Part shown: positions 1 through 13,300 of the stretch, in pieces | Numbering within the stretch: the stretch's first letter is position 1 | Layout of the letters: every line of letters begins with the position of its first letter | NCBI GenBank assembly: GCA_029721515.1 | Contig: CM056550.1 | Coordinates: forward strand, 22,332,619-22,396,618 | Length of the DNA stretch: 64,000 nt | Origin: Synanceia verrucosa | Taxonomy: Eukaryota; Chordata; Actinopteri; Perciformes; Synanceiidae | Direction: 5' to 3' | Made by a program: the position numbers and the translations under genes | Notes under the pieces: model-generated | Told to the model about the DNA's origin: nothing | The model's database searches: none | Seen by the model: only the letters and a program-made list of their open reading frames with translations

Positions 1-1252
1 TCATCCCACACTCAGTAAAGATATGAACTATAGGACAATGCATTGTGGAGTACTTATAGTTTGCACTGGAAGGATGCCTGCACAGTATCAGTGGTATCAC
101 TACTGACAGTGAGTAGCATGTGATTGTAAAGTCTGAGAAAATAACCCAGATAACTCAGCTCTGACCTGGAGAAATCAAAAAGCAGAATCCCTGCATTACA
201 AACGTGGTGGTAGCATCATTTTATGGGAAATGTAGGATCCATTTTTTGACCCACGCTGCTGCTAGAATTTTTTTTTTTTTTTTTTTTTTAATGCATCTGT
301 TCCACAACTTTATGGAAGAGCAAGTTGAAATTGCTGGAGTACTCCAAGGAAACTATGTTGTCCAAAAGAAGCCCACATCTTTTTATGATTTTTATCCAAT
401 ACAGACTGGGATCAAACCCCCTCCCTCCCATTTGAAGCATGCATACCAGTGCTTCAGCATACAGTGGGTAGGTGATCAGTAATATGAGAACAATCATAAA
501 TCCTTTCTGACACTGAACTATATTCCTTTGATCAAATTATATATCTTTTCCCAACACCTTTAAACATGTGTGACAGGCTTGCAGCTGTAATTTTTCTTTG
601 CTTTCATGATATCACTTCAGTCATTTCAGCAATTTACTTGCATATTAAAGGTGCCATTAAATGGCTGTGATGGGTGTGCATTACATAAATACAAAAGAAG
701 AAACTCTGTTAGTGCACAGGCATTAATCTATGAAAATTGACATTTTGAGATTCATAGCAGTCCGTCACACTGTTAAACTTCATTTCCTTCACATATAAGG
801 CTCACTTTTGGAAAATGGAGCTTCCAAGTTGAGAGAAAAAGAGACTGAAGTGTGAACATGGCTTCATTCTTTATTTTGTCTTTATTTGGCTCCTCCAGGT
901 GATCAAATTAGCTGGAAAGGAGACTTGCTTGATACGAACAAAACAACAGTTTCCTTTCTGAGTAACTGTTGTGTTTGGTTCGGAGGCAAAATGAGCCACT
1001 GATAATGGCTGCTATCATCACGATCACACTGCTTTAATTTGGCCATTTCACATCAACAAAATGAAACTGTTCATTGTTCACAATGTGTTGACTATTATTC
1101 TCAGTAAGAAACACAGGGAGCAGCTGCTGTGAGTTCACTGTGAATGATCTAAATTGCTCATTACTATTGAGTCAAGGAGTGAGAGTGGAGCAATGCAACA
1201 TGTGATACATAACATCACCATCACGAGCCAATTTGTCATTCTCATTACCCAG
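1..1252 (+). other. CPXM2 upstream intron (partial)
   Basis: AT-rich sequence ending at an acceptor AG at 1251-1252. It contains a 22-base T run (268-289). The first visible exon begins in codon phase needing one base from an exon before the window. No coding stretch was recognised. Confidence 0.7.
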
Positions 1253-1362
1253 AATGCCCTCCCATGGGACTGGAGACATTGAAGATTGATGATTTCCAGC
1301 TTCATGCTTCAACTACGAAACGCTACGGCCTCGGAGCGCACAGAGGTCGCCTCAACATTCAG
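1253..1362 (+). CDS. cpxm2: CPXM2 exon: start of discoidin domain
   Basis: Begins with two bases of a split codon, then CPPMGLETLKIDDF and ends HRGRLNIQ before the donor gtgaga. CPP marks the first boundary cysteine of the discoidin fold. Ends in phase 0. The in-frame ATG at 1264 is internal, not a start. Confidence 0.93.
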
Positions 1363-4300
1363 GTGAGACAGGAATATGAACTGTTGGTAGCTGGGGCAAG
1401 CTTACCAGAAAAGTTGGGGCTCGCATTATACCCTGGGCAATATCACCTTTTCTTTGAAGCATAATTTTTTTCACCCCAAGCGGCAATACAAAGGAAATAT
1501 GATCCAAAGATAACATCTTTTAATTTCAGCATCAGTTTAAGTTCATATTCGTGCTGCATGGAAAGATGTTGGCTCCGATAAGCGACTCAGTTAAATGTGG
1601 ATCATAGTTTTAATACTCCAAAGTAATGGTGCTGCCATCAAACCAGGGGCACATCCCCAATCCCAACAGAGAGGATTGGCATCAGGAGAGGAGGTATTTC
1701 CTGTTAGTGCGAGCAGTGCTTTGAGGTATTAGCATGTGTACACTCTGCAGCGTATCCGATCTTCTGCACACATTAATGAGACATGCACACATGCTCTTAA
1801 TCCGCACAAGACAGCCAGGCATCATGTTTCAACAAAACAAAGGATTTGTTGTTTGGTGTGTGTGTAGAGGGGCAGAGATAACGACCAGAATCATCTGTAA
1901 ATCAGAAAAAACAACATAGAAAGCAGATGTTGCCTGTTGAACCGGGCCTGTAACCAGAGATCTTGGTTCATTTCCACTTTTGTAGCTGCTACAGTTTGTT
2001 TAAATTCCAGACACCAACATTTCTGTCATGAAGTTAAATTTCTTCAAAAGTGATTCAAACCGACAGTAAAACAAGAACAATTGCAATTCTAGGAAGCACT
2101 GAAATAACACACCCTACCTTTGTAATCATTGTAATATAAATGTTTAGAAAGTAAAACAACTGTATCCTTATCCTGCAGCAAAATGCATGTAATGATAGAC
2201 AATTATGGGATACATGTGGTAGATTTCTTTTTCATTCAAGTAAGTAGGTCATGAAAGGTGGTGGTTTCACACAACAGGTTTAAATTTGGGAGATGTATTT
2301 GTGCATGTTTGCAGAACTCTGACTTACAACTAACTAATTTAGAGGTACATTCTTGCAGACGTTTAATCTACAAATTGTATGATTAATTAAAGATGAAGAT
2401 AGATAAAAAAAAAAAACAACTTATAATGTACAGTCCCATTCTTCTTTGTTCAGAGCTTTAAATGCTTCACTGCTCCATGTAAAACAAGAGTGGTAAACGT
2501 CAAAGAGACTTGACAGTGAAGATAAAGAGGCAGCGCGCTCAGCATGTACTGAGCAGCATGTCATAATAATGTTAACATTTGGATGAGGAAGATGTGACCT
2601 GTCAGCACACGAGCAGGATGTGTGTGACGGTTCACACGTCTAGCTCGGAGCTCATTCAGCTGGTGCAGCACAGTACTGCCTTCATAGAGAGATAGTCATT
2701 GTAATTACTTTAACATTTTCAGCAGCTGAACTGAGCAAATGACAAGAAAACGACTGGACAGCATATCTCAGATTCAGAGGATCGAATCTCAACATCTCAG
2801 CCAACTTTTGCATGCTTCACCTTCTCCACTGTCAGCACAGTCCCTTTTCATTAATATGTAACATGCACCAGTTGGTGTATTGCAACAAACATGGACTGGG
2901 TGCTGCGCTTGTGTCTCTGGGAATAAAATTCTGCTCCACACGGCTGTTTCCTGACCTGCAGGCTGGCCTTTATGAAGATGACCTCTATGACGGGGCCTGG
3001 TGCGCTGGGAGAGATGACCCGCTTCAGTGGTTCGAGGTGGATGCCAGGAGGCTGACAAAGTTCACTGGGGTCATCACACAAGGCAGAAGCTCCCTCTGGT
3101 CGTGAGTAGGAACCCTGCAGACATGCATGGAGAGCTGCGGATGTTCAAGGATGAGGATTTTCTCATCCAAGCTACTGTAACTCTGAAGGATAACTGTGAG
3201 AGGATGGATTTGGATAGTTCTCTGAATTTGCCTTAATCCAGGTTTGTAGAACAACAAAAGAAACCCCTCACATAGCTTGATAGTTCTGCACATAGTGTAT
3301 AATATACCTAGATCCATATAAGAAAATGATAGAATAAAAGATACATGAAAAGTATAGAAATAGATATATCACACAGTTAACGTCAAGCACAGGCTGCATA
3401 GTGAGGCTTAGGTACTAGCGATGCTAATATGTTCTCAATGTGTCAATGTTTGGCAAATATAATATTTACCATGTTACCATCTCAGTGTAATGTGTGTTTG
3501 AATGCTAACAGTTGGTAATTAGCACCAAAAACAAAGTAGAGTTGAGACAGATGGGATGTGAAGGTGGGTCACTTATACTGCGTTCGTGTTGTATCGGAAG
3601 TCAGGAATCGGAACTGGCAATGACGTCGCACCTGAGTTTACGGCGTTCGAGTAAACAAGTCGGAAAACCAAGATGGACGCCTCCAATGAAAAGTTTGTTG
3701 TGCTTGCTCTGTTGGTATACAGAAAGCTAATGCAGCACACAATTGACAGGCACAAAGAAGACACGAAGAGTGTGTTTTTGTTCTCCTGCGTAATTATGCG
3801 TGCGAAAAACATTTGACTCTACTGTACGCTGTAACGTATAATGCTACACAGTGCTAATCCAGGGCGCTGCCATCTTGGATTATAACGTTGTAGTCAAATT
3901 GGGGTTGGTGAGGTTTGTACAACTTTACGAGTCGGAAATCTGACTTCCGAGTACAACACAAATGCAGCATAATTTCATGGCAATCCGTCCAGCAGTTTTA
4001 GAGACATTTCGCTAAAATCTGCAAATATCAACCTCATGGTGGCGCTAGAAGATCCATCAGGCGAGCCCAAAAGTCAATAGGGTTCATGAGATTAAGTGGG
4101 TCGAGATCTAAGTGGTGGTTCCATAGAGCCATGGCACGGTGAATACAAATCCAAACACAGTAAAACGGCCAAAAACCTAATTACATATGGCATGAGTTTC
4201 AAAATAACTGCGGGAAATGAAACCTGGAAGTGGACAGAGAGCTCTAATTGTTCCAAAACTCAAAATGACTGTCGGATTTTCCTGTAAACCCAAGTGGAAA

Positions 4301-7300
4301 ATTTGACTTCGTAAATATAAACAAAATAAGCTTTTCAATCCCGTTCTCATGGAGCTGAACCTTCACTGGCGTTTGCCCTTTTCACAAGTCTTTTCTGATC
4401 CCCCTCACTTTGGGATTAAGGATTTATGAGTTTGATTGATTGGAGTACAGCCTCGTTCTTTCATCTCTCTTAAAAGGTCACTACATTATAAAAATAACAC
4501 ATGAGGAAAAAAAGTTTTTTACTGCGCCGTGAGCTTGTTCATCACATTCACATGATGGGAAAAAGAGGGCTAGAACATGTAGGGATTATATTTTCAACTG
4601 TGCATTTGAACACATTAATTATATTTACACTGACTACAACATGGAATGAGTCAGCTGTGTGTTTCTAATGGTGTCTGTGAAGCCAGTTAAGATATGAATT
4701 ATAGTACCATCAAGTCTCCATGGAAACTGTATGAAGGGATGGCTATAATCTCACCTCCCACTGCCTCAGATCATCAGTGCAGAAGTCTACTGGCTCTTTT
4801 TAAACCCACAAACACTTTTTAAATATTTACTCTAAAATTAGAGGAATACACACACACAAACACACACACACACACAGCTTCAATTACTGTGTCAGAATGG
4901 GAGATTTCAGTGCTGTGTTTATGTTAAATATGTACAATCATTTCTAACCATAGGGTAACACCTTTTCTGTTTTTATTTGCCATCAATAAAGTGACAAATT
5001 AAAGGGACAAGTTGTATTGTTGTATTGAACCAGTGTCCACAAAAAAACAACAGCTGCTTCTGTTCACATTTTCCTCACCATCTACCTACTGTACTCTGAT
5101 TTTGCTCTGTAATAATATTTGACAACTTTTGGCCTTTGCACTTCTTAATTGGAGTGGGTGGGCATAGACAGAGAGAGAATGGGGAGATACTATGTGATAC
5201 TCTCTGCCCTGTGTTTGTAATTTCCCTTCAAGGCCAGTCTGAGACAGAATCTCTGCCGCAATTAGCCCTGCAGGGCATGTAACTGTCTGCAGTGCCAGCT
5301 CAGGGGTTTCTGTTTATAATAGCATTTTAATTAGCAGAACTGGGAATTCTCACCAGACTGGACCAGCTCGGCACTGATGTCTTTATCCATGAATCACTTG
5401 AGTCACTGTCAGCCTACATAGTGCACTCTGTCTGGCATGATGGGACATGAAATCACCAGAAAAGAAACCAAAACACTGCATATATTTTGCGTTGTTCCTC
5501 TCTGCACTGCCTATACGATACTTTTACCAGTTCAGTTGTTGAACTTTTACCAGTTCACCAACTCAACTTTTCCACTTATAATGAAAGGATATTGGTAGAC
5601 TTTTGAAATATGTCTGCATCTATTTTGTCATAGCTACGTTATTATTCTTAATTTAAGGAACCTTTCAGTATCATAATTGTTTTGTCTTCATCTTTATTTG
5701 TTTAGTACAAATTATATTACAAATCGGTGCATGGTGGGAATGAAGCCTACAGTTTGTACAGAGTTCCACACCCAGCTTATCAGAGAACATAAACATAACA
5801 AGCTATAACAAGGTCAAGTTAAGATTGTGAAGACCTATCAAACATGGATAAGTGAGGGTTCAGATTGATAGTAAGTATTTCTTCAGATGTTTTTTGAAAG
5901 CCGTGTAAGATGATATAGATTTTTATTTGATTATTCAATAGATTGTATGTAAATTACTGGATTGATTTTAGTAAAAATGTGTTTGTGCTAAGCTAAGTTA
6001 ACAGGCTCCTTGATAGTTTCATATTCACCACACAGACCCAGACTGTGGTGTCAATCTTGTCATCTAACCCTTAGACAGAGCAAGTAAGTGCGATTCCCAA
6101 AACGTCAAATTATTAACACTTCCTGTCATGTTTAAATGTAGGAATACATTAATGCTAGTTTGAATTGACAAAAGTATCACTCACATAAATGATACAGAGC
6201 ATTGCCTCAGTCTGGTTCTAGACCCCTGAATCACTGCCAGCATTTCTAATTTGTTCAGCGATTCAAACGAATGAAAAGAGTGAAACAAAATGGAAGTTCA
6301 GTCTGACTACTGGGCCAAAGTATTCAGGAAGTCAGAACCAAAACTTGACCCAGTTATAATAAAAACCATCTGCATGACCATCTTCACTTTTTGCCCATAT
6401 TCCAAAACTTTAAGCAGTAACAGGCTCAAGTGACACTTCTAATTTAAATTCTCTGAATTCATCTTCTCCCATTGTCCTATTTTTACACAGACTTCCATCC
6501 TAGGAGAATTAAGTGTCTGGATGTGTGCTGAGCGACTTCTACACAGTTTCTCATTTACACTGAATTCATTCTTTTATTTCTTGAGCGAACAGGAGCGATT
6601 GGGTGACCTCGTACAAGGTCATGGTGAGCAATGACAGTCACACCTGGATAACGCTGAAGAACGGCTCAGAGGACATGGTGAGTAACAATCGTGACAGTGA
6701 AAACTATTATCTCCTGCTCTAGCGTTATTAGCTTACTCTTTCTATAAACTAGCTTGTGTGTCCCTTGTTGACTGGAACATGATAGAAAAATGAATTCTTG
6801 CCTGAGAGCAATTACAGAGGAAGATTTAGATCTCTGTTTATTTCCAAGCTTAACGAGCTGGGAGGTGAAAGCAAATACTGACGAAGCCAGAAGCAATTGT
6901 ATCTCATTTCTTAATGTAACTGAATAGACACAAGAATTTACTGTGAAAAACAAGACCAGCAAGTGATGTATTCAGCTTGTAAAAAATATTAATAACTATT
7001 ACAAATGAATATGCAGATCAGGTTATATTTAGGGAAATCATATCCTCGCTGCTCCCTGCTGTGGTTCACGTACCAGCTAATGAGGTTTTGGTGTAACTGT
7101 ACACTCCCTTCGCTGGTGATGTCACAAAGATGTGGGAGATAATGTCCCTGCAGTAATTTAGTCGACAAGCTGCAAGCTTCCCGCTCACCCACTGTCTTAC
7201 AAAATGGCAAAAGGCGCAAAGAGCTATACCAGTGGGTGATAGAATTAACAGTAAACTCCCAGTGGTATCATGGTTTAATCAGGTTCTGCAGGTGCACGAA

Positions 7301-10300
7301 TGTGTGTTTGCTTAGGTGTTTTGTGGATCATTTTTTTCATTGTCCTCTTTAGCATCTGCTGTGTTTCCTTTCATTTATGAAAAAATAATGAAAAAAACAA
7401 TCATTTAGTTCTTTATTCACCATCTGGATGAATGTGTTTGTCTCAGTAGATCTTCACTGGCAACAGAGAAAAGGAGATCCCGGTGAGGAACATCTTCCCA
7501 GTGCCAGTGGTCGGCCGATACATCAGAGTCAACCCTCGCTCTTGGTTTCACAGCGGCAACATCTGCATGAGAGTGGAGATCCTTGGCTGTCCAATGCCAG
7601 GTGACGGGTTTGTATAGACAAAGCAGAAACATGAATAATTCCTGGGAATATCAGGATAATACAGACTTTCAGACAATTAGAACTGCAAAATACAGCATCT
7701 TAGAATGACATGCAACAAGTGCTTTCTAGTCTAATGCCACTATCTGTTTAGAATTAAATCATTTTATGATCACACTGCTACAGTTATAGTTTGGTTACCC
7801 CTAATTTCCACTGGGTGTGGAACAATGCCGACGTCCGTCAATGTCCACCAGACAGCTCGAATCGCGAGATCGAGATCTCGCTGACTAACGAGATCTTGCG
7901 AATTCACGTATAATGGAGCGATATAGCGAGTTGTAGCTGAGCATCTGTGAAAAGAGAACCACCGTGTCTCCACTGAGTAGAAGGAAATCGATAATACAAA
8001 CGTGGATTATTTTATTTTGAAAATAAAGTGGATGTTGTCTTTTATATCTGTACACAACTTCCTGTCTCGTACGATCTGCTCTGTGCTGAATTCATGCGCC
8101 ATGTGCCGACGTCCCACAAAAAGAGAAGCTCTGTTGATTTGTTTTGGCAAGTGTCGGCACATCGATGTCGTTCCACATCCGGTGGAAATTAGGGGGTAGG
8201 TTAGGGCACAAACACCACTTGTTAGGGTTAGAGAAAGGTTAAGGTTTAGTTTAAGATTACTTCTTTAAAGGGACAGTGTGTAACATTTTAATTTTAATAT
8301 TGTTAATATAATATTAACAAGTATTCATTCCTGAGTGTATAATCACCTGAAAGTAAGAAAACAAACTGAACAATAGCTTTAGATAGGCCCATTCTTTGGT
8401 CACCAAAGTTCTCCTACATGTCTGGCACATGGGAGAGGTTCAGTTGGTTGCAATCTGCAACCCCACTGCTAGACGCTGCCATATTGTACACACTGCACCT
8501 TTAAGGGTGGGGACCTACTGTATATTGTTGCAGAGTTGCACAATTCTAACAGCAACTTTTGAATGAAACAGAGCAGGTGGAAACAAAAACATGCAATGCT
8601 TCATTTTGTAACTGGAGCACTAAAAAAACTTTATTTTTCGGGTGTCAGTTTGTAGCTTAATGTCACTGACTTGTTGTGAACACATGATTAGGTAAAGACT
8701 CTAGAAATGGTCAAAATACCCTATGTTGTCGAAAATGGGAACTAAACAGCCTGCGTTAAAGCCTTTAGAGGGACAGTTCACTCTGAGCACAAACCTGCCC
8801 CACTTCCCTCTACTGGCATCTTTCCATGCATATAGTTTTAGTTTTTCAGTCCATTTTCAAAGGAACATTTTCGACTCAAATAATCATCCCAATGAAAGAT
8901 TTGCAAAGCGAGGTCTGCAGAGATTATCCACACTGTAACTGGGACACTGTTCTGTAAAGACAGGTTGCTGCTGGTTTATTAATGTGTAAAAATGAGGTCA
9001 AATTTAACTTCCTTTGTGTTTGGGTGGCAGCAGATGTGTCAAAACCCCGATACAAAATACGTGAACTTTCTGCAGGACTGTAAATATGTTTAATATGGCT
9101 GATTTGAACATAAACTGGTGAAAAAGACAGCACATGTTCAGCATTTATAGTCTCTATACACCTGCCACGACCGATCATTCCTTTCCTTCCCTGCAAATAA
9201 AAAAAACAACTCTTTCTGATTCCCCCACAGATCCGAATAATTATTACCACAGACGCAATGAAGTCATAACAACAGACGACTTGGACTTCAGACACCACAG
9301 CTACAAAGAAATGAGGCAGGTGAGTCAGGGAGAAACAGATAAACAACAGATATCAGCCGCCTGCTTATTCAAAGACACCAGAGCTTGGAGCAATAAAACA
9401 TCTTGTGTAACTACGAGCCAACGCTGGACAAGTTGTGTCCTCTGTGAAGAGCAAAGTGAGCAACAGTAACAAATGAAGTGAGAATGAAAAGACATTAAGT
9501 ACCTCCTGGGTTGTGTCATTACTTATTCATATAGTTGTCATGAACAGTAACCTGTTTGTACTAGAAGGAGGACAGCTGTATTTGTCACTGCTAACACTGT
9601 AAGTGGTTGTGAAGGTACAAGTGCTGCGAATTGCTATCAATGGAAACGTAGCAGCTCAAAACAGTCAACTACAGGTGTCCTAAACAATAAGACTTACTCC
9701 AATTAATGCTCTGAACGTATGGCTTTTTGTGAAGCTGTTTGTTTTTTTGTTTTTTTTTTCGGGGACAGCCTGAAAGTGAATTAAGTGGACTGTGTTTCTT
9801 TTCTGTCTTTCCCTACCTTTGAGGCTAATGTGTGTCACACAGGGTGGCCAGCCTCAATAGACCTTCACAAAGAAAGGAAGGACTATTTTTAAAATTCAGC
9901 TCCCAAACCCTTTTCACTCCTGACATTTCTTTTCTCCATGCAGGTTGCTGGTACCGTATCTCCCCCACTCATCCATGGCAGTTTAAATAGTCCTGTGCCA
10001 GAACCTCATTGTGTCCTCTCAAATAATGTACATGCCTCATGAGAGGAGGGAGAGATAGCGCGAACGTTGCTTAAGGACTGTCCTTTTCTTAGATCACGAC
10101 TGTAATGTAGTAGCATTGAGGATACAGATATATTCAGAACATGGACAATTGTAAGACATTATAAAAATGCAATTACCCTGGCACATCCTGGTCAAGAAGC
10201 TCATCTATAATCATATGTTAACTTAAGCATAAAGTCACCTCTGGCAGATTTGACACTATAAGAGAAAATAAACACACCTACATGGTGATGAAGTGGCAGG

Positions 10301-13300
10301 AAGTGCATCGAAACAGAATGAAAGGCAGCATGTTCTGGTAAATACAATCCACATATATTTATCATGGGATTAGTGGGCTTTATTAAATTGGGAGCAAAAA
10401 TATCAGAGCTGACTTGGAACCCTTTGTTTTATGAACAAAATCCACATGTTTGTGTAATGATTTACTTGGTTAGAAAAGTCCAGATTCAACTCCAGACTTA
10501 ATTAAAACCACATCACTCCTGACTGGTTAATGACTTCTGCAGTGTCTGGAAGAGCGAGTAAACACAGATCTCTTAACAGCTTGTTAGTCTTTTCCCTGCT
10601 GCACTTCCTCTTTGTGTCTCCACTCATGCCCACATGGGTAAATTATAGTTGTTGCTATTTTAATCAGCTCCTCCACAAGCCACAAGTCTTCATAATTACC
10701 TTGACTGATTTTCCACACAGCAGTCCCCCAACCCTACACAGGCTAGGGTGTTATTAAATATGGTTTGTGACACAGTAATACTGGTGATAAGTTCTTGTAA
10801 GATAAGTTCTTGGGTACTGTCCTGTGATCTTTTCACAAAAACTGTCCAAATTTGGCATACAATTGTGTGTTCATATAGGACTGCAGGATTATTCATGCTA
10901 AGGCGCTCATTGAGAAAATCAGTTTTCAGGGCCTTTCAGTAAACATCCTACAGTAAATTCATGATCATACATCAAGATACCTCTTTGAAAGTATTTTTAG
11001 TGAGATATGCAGATTCAAATATTAATGTTTCTTTATCACATTAAATATTTCTTACTTAAAGTTTTGACAGACAGACAATATAAAAACTAGACTTTTATGT
11101 AATTTAAAAGAGCGGATTCTTTATTATTTGCCTTCCACAGCTCATGAAGGTGGTCAATGAAATGTGCCCCAACATCACCCGGATCTATAACATAGGAAAG
11201 AGCCAGAGTGGCCTCAAGCTGTACGCCATAGAGATCTCTGACAACCCAGGAGAGCATGAAGTTGGTGAGCGGACAACATCACAACAACAACAACAACATC
11301 ACAGTGTTTTCCTCTTTTTCATGTTGCATATTTAACCTCCCTCTTTCCTCACATCCCTCCCTTCATGCAAACTCGTTGACCAGGTGAACCAGAGTTTCGT
11401 TACACAGCAGGTTCCCATGGCAACGAGGTGCTGGGACGAGAGCTGCTCCTCCTGCTGATGCAGTTCATGTGTCTGGAATATCTGTCCGGCAACCAGCGGA
11501 TACGTCACCTGGTGGAGGAGACCAGGATCCATCTGTTGCCATCTGTCAACCCCGATGGGTACGAGAAAGCCTTTGAAGTGGTAGGTCTGCAAGGCGGCCA
11601 TTAATGACCTCATATCACGAGCTGGCCTCTGGTGAAAACAGCCCCGTATCTGTTGGCAACTCTTCCCCTGACAAGAGCACATATGATCTGGTGGAATATA
11701 CTGGATGTGATATTTGAGTGGACATGGCCTGCCTGTTCCGCTGTAAAACCACTGGGTGAGGTTTAAAATCAACTGCTGAATTACTCCATTAAAGTCTGGC
11801 TGTGCTTGGCTTCTCTTTCTTTGACTTCAGCTGAAATAATCACATATTTTCAATATTTTCTTGATTTTCAAGAATAAGAAAATGTGATGATGCACAGACC
11901 TACATTTAAGACAAGACATTCTATTAAATAAAAATACAAAATACAATAAAATACTCACATTTTATTGTGGCATTTTATTGACTCAAAGACTCTGTCTGTT
12001 GTTAAAGGGTCACTAGTTTTGCTGCACCCACTCAGAATAAATGCCCCACTCTTTTTATGGATGAGCTTTGATGGCAGGAAGGCAAAGTGTCACGACAACT
12101 CCACACTCCCCACAAAACCTGCTCCATCTGCGGTCATAGAACTGTTGTTAACACTAATAACTATAATTTCCTCTGACTTTCCCCTCACATTTTGATTTTT
12201 GTTCTCTTGCAAAGGGTTCAGAACTTGGTGGCTGGTCTCTGGGTCGATGGAGCACCGCCGGAATAGACATTCACCACAACTTCCCTGATCTCAACTCCAT
12301 CCTGTGGGAGGCCGAGGCCAAGAAGTGGATCCCTCGCAAAATGTTCAACCACCATGTGCCCATCCCAGAGTGGTACCTGTCAAAAAACGCCTCAGTGAGT
12401 GGTATTTTAGAATTACTCAATGTGTGCATTTCAGCATCAGTAAAGGCTTGCAATTTTCAGATCACACCCTACAGAATATTGTGGCCAAAATGCGCAGGCT
12501 GCAGCTTCAACTTCAGCAATGTGATTGCTTGAAACTTCACCTACAGGTGACAAATAAAAATTACATACAAATTACTCCAGGTCCTTGTCCTGCATTTCCT
12601 CCAGTTTAACAAACAAATCCCACAGTAAAGGTCATTTGCCTTTTGAAAAGGGTAAACCAGTCTGCCAGTGGACATGCCAGCGCTCTCTATTTTGAGAGAA
12701 ACGGATGCATTAGCTATTTTGTGACGAGGAGGCTGTGAGCTGAAATAGATCCAACGAGCTATTAAAAGCTCATCCTCACTAGTGTTCTGACGTTTCCAAG
12801 AGCCACGAGTGAGTCACACAAAATGTCAAGAATAGCTGCTGCAGCTGCAGAGCTGGGATCCCCATCTGTGCTCAGGAAGCTGTGAAAACGAACCTCGCTC
12901 GCCTCACTGACCGGCCCCACCAGTGCTTGGAGATAGCAGGCCGGCTTAATTATGAGTCCAAACAGCAGTGGCATTTTTATTTTTATCAGTAAACGTGTTG
13001 ACTTTTCAAATAAGTATTAGTGAAATTAGTTTACAGCACGGGAGTGTGTGAACAGCTTTATCCTGGCCTCTTGAGAGCATTAAAATTGTTTTCAGTGAGG
13101 GAGTTAATTTAGTAATCAGGGTACAGAGATGATTGCACAAATTACATTATCCCTCCCTCTCCTGTGTCCCTGCTGCAGGTTGCCGTGGAGACACGGGCTT
13201 TGATAGCATGGATGGAGAAGATGCCCTTTGTACTGGGAGGGAACATCCAGGGAGGAGAGCTGGTTGTGACCTTCCCATATGATAAAACTCGCTCCCAAGG

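Noticed and set aside
268..289. Poly(T) run as a retroposon tail
   Set aside because: No SINE or LINE body or target duplication is visible beside it.
8924..9346. 140-codon minus-strand frame over a CPXM2 exon
   Set aside because: Antisense to the DPNNYYHRRNE exon and mostly intronic.
11332..11772. 146-codon minus-strand frame over the CPXM2 HGNE exon
   Set aside because: Antisense shadow of a true exon.
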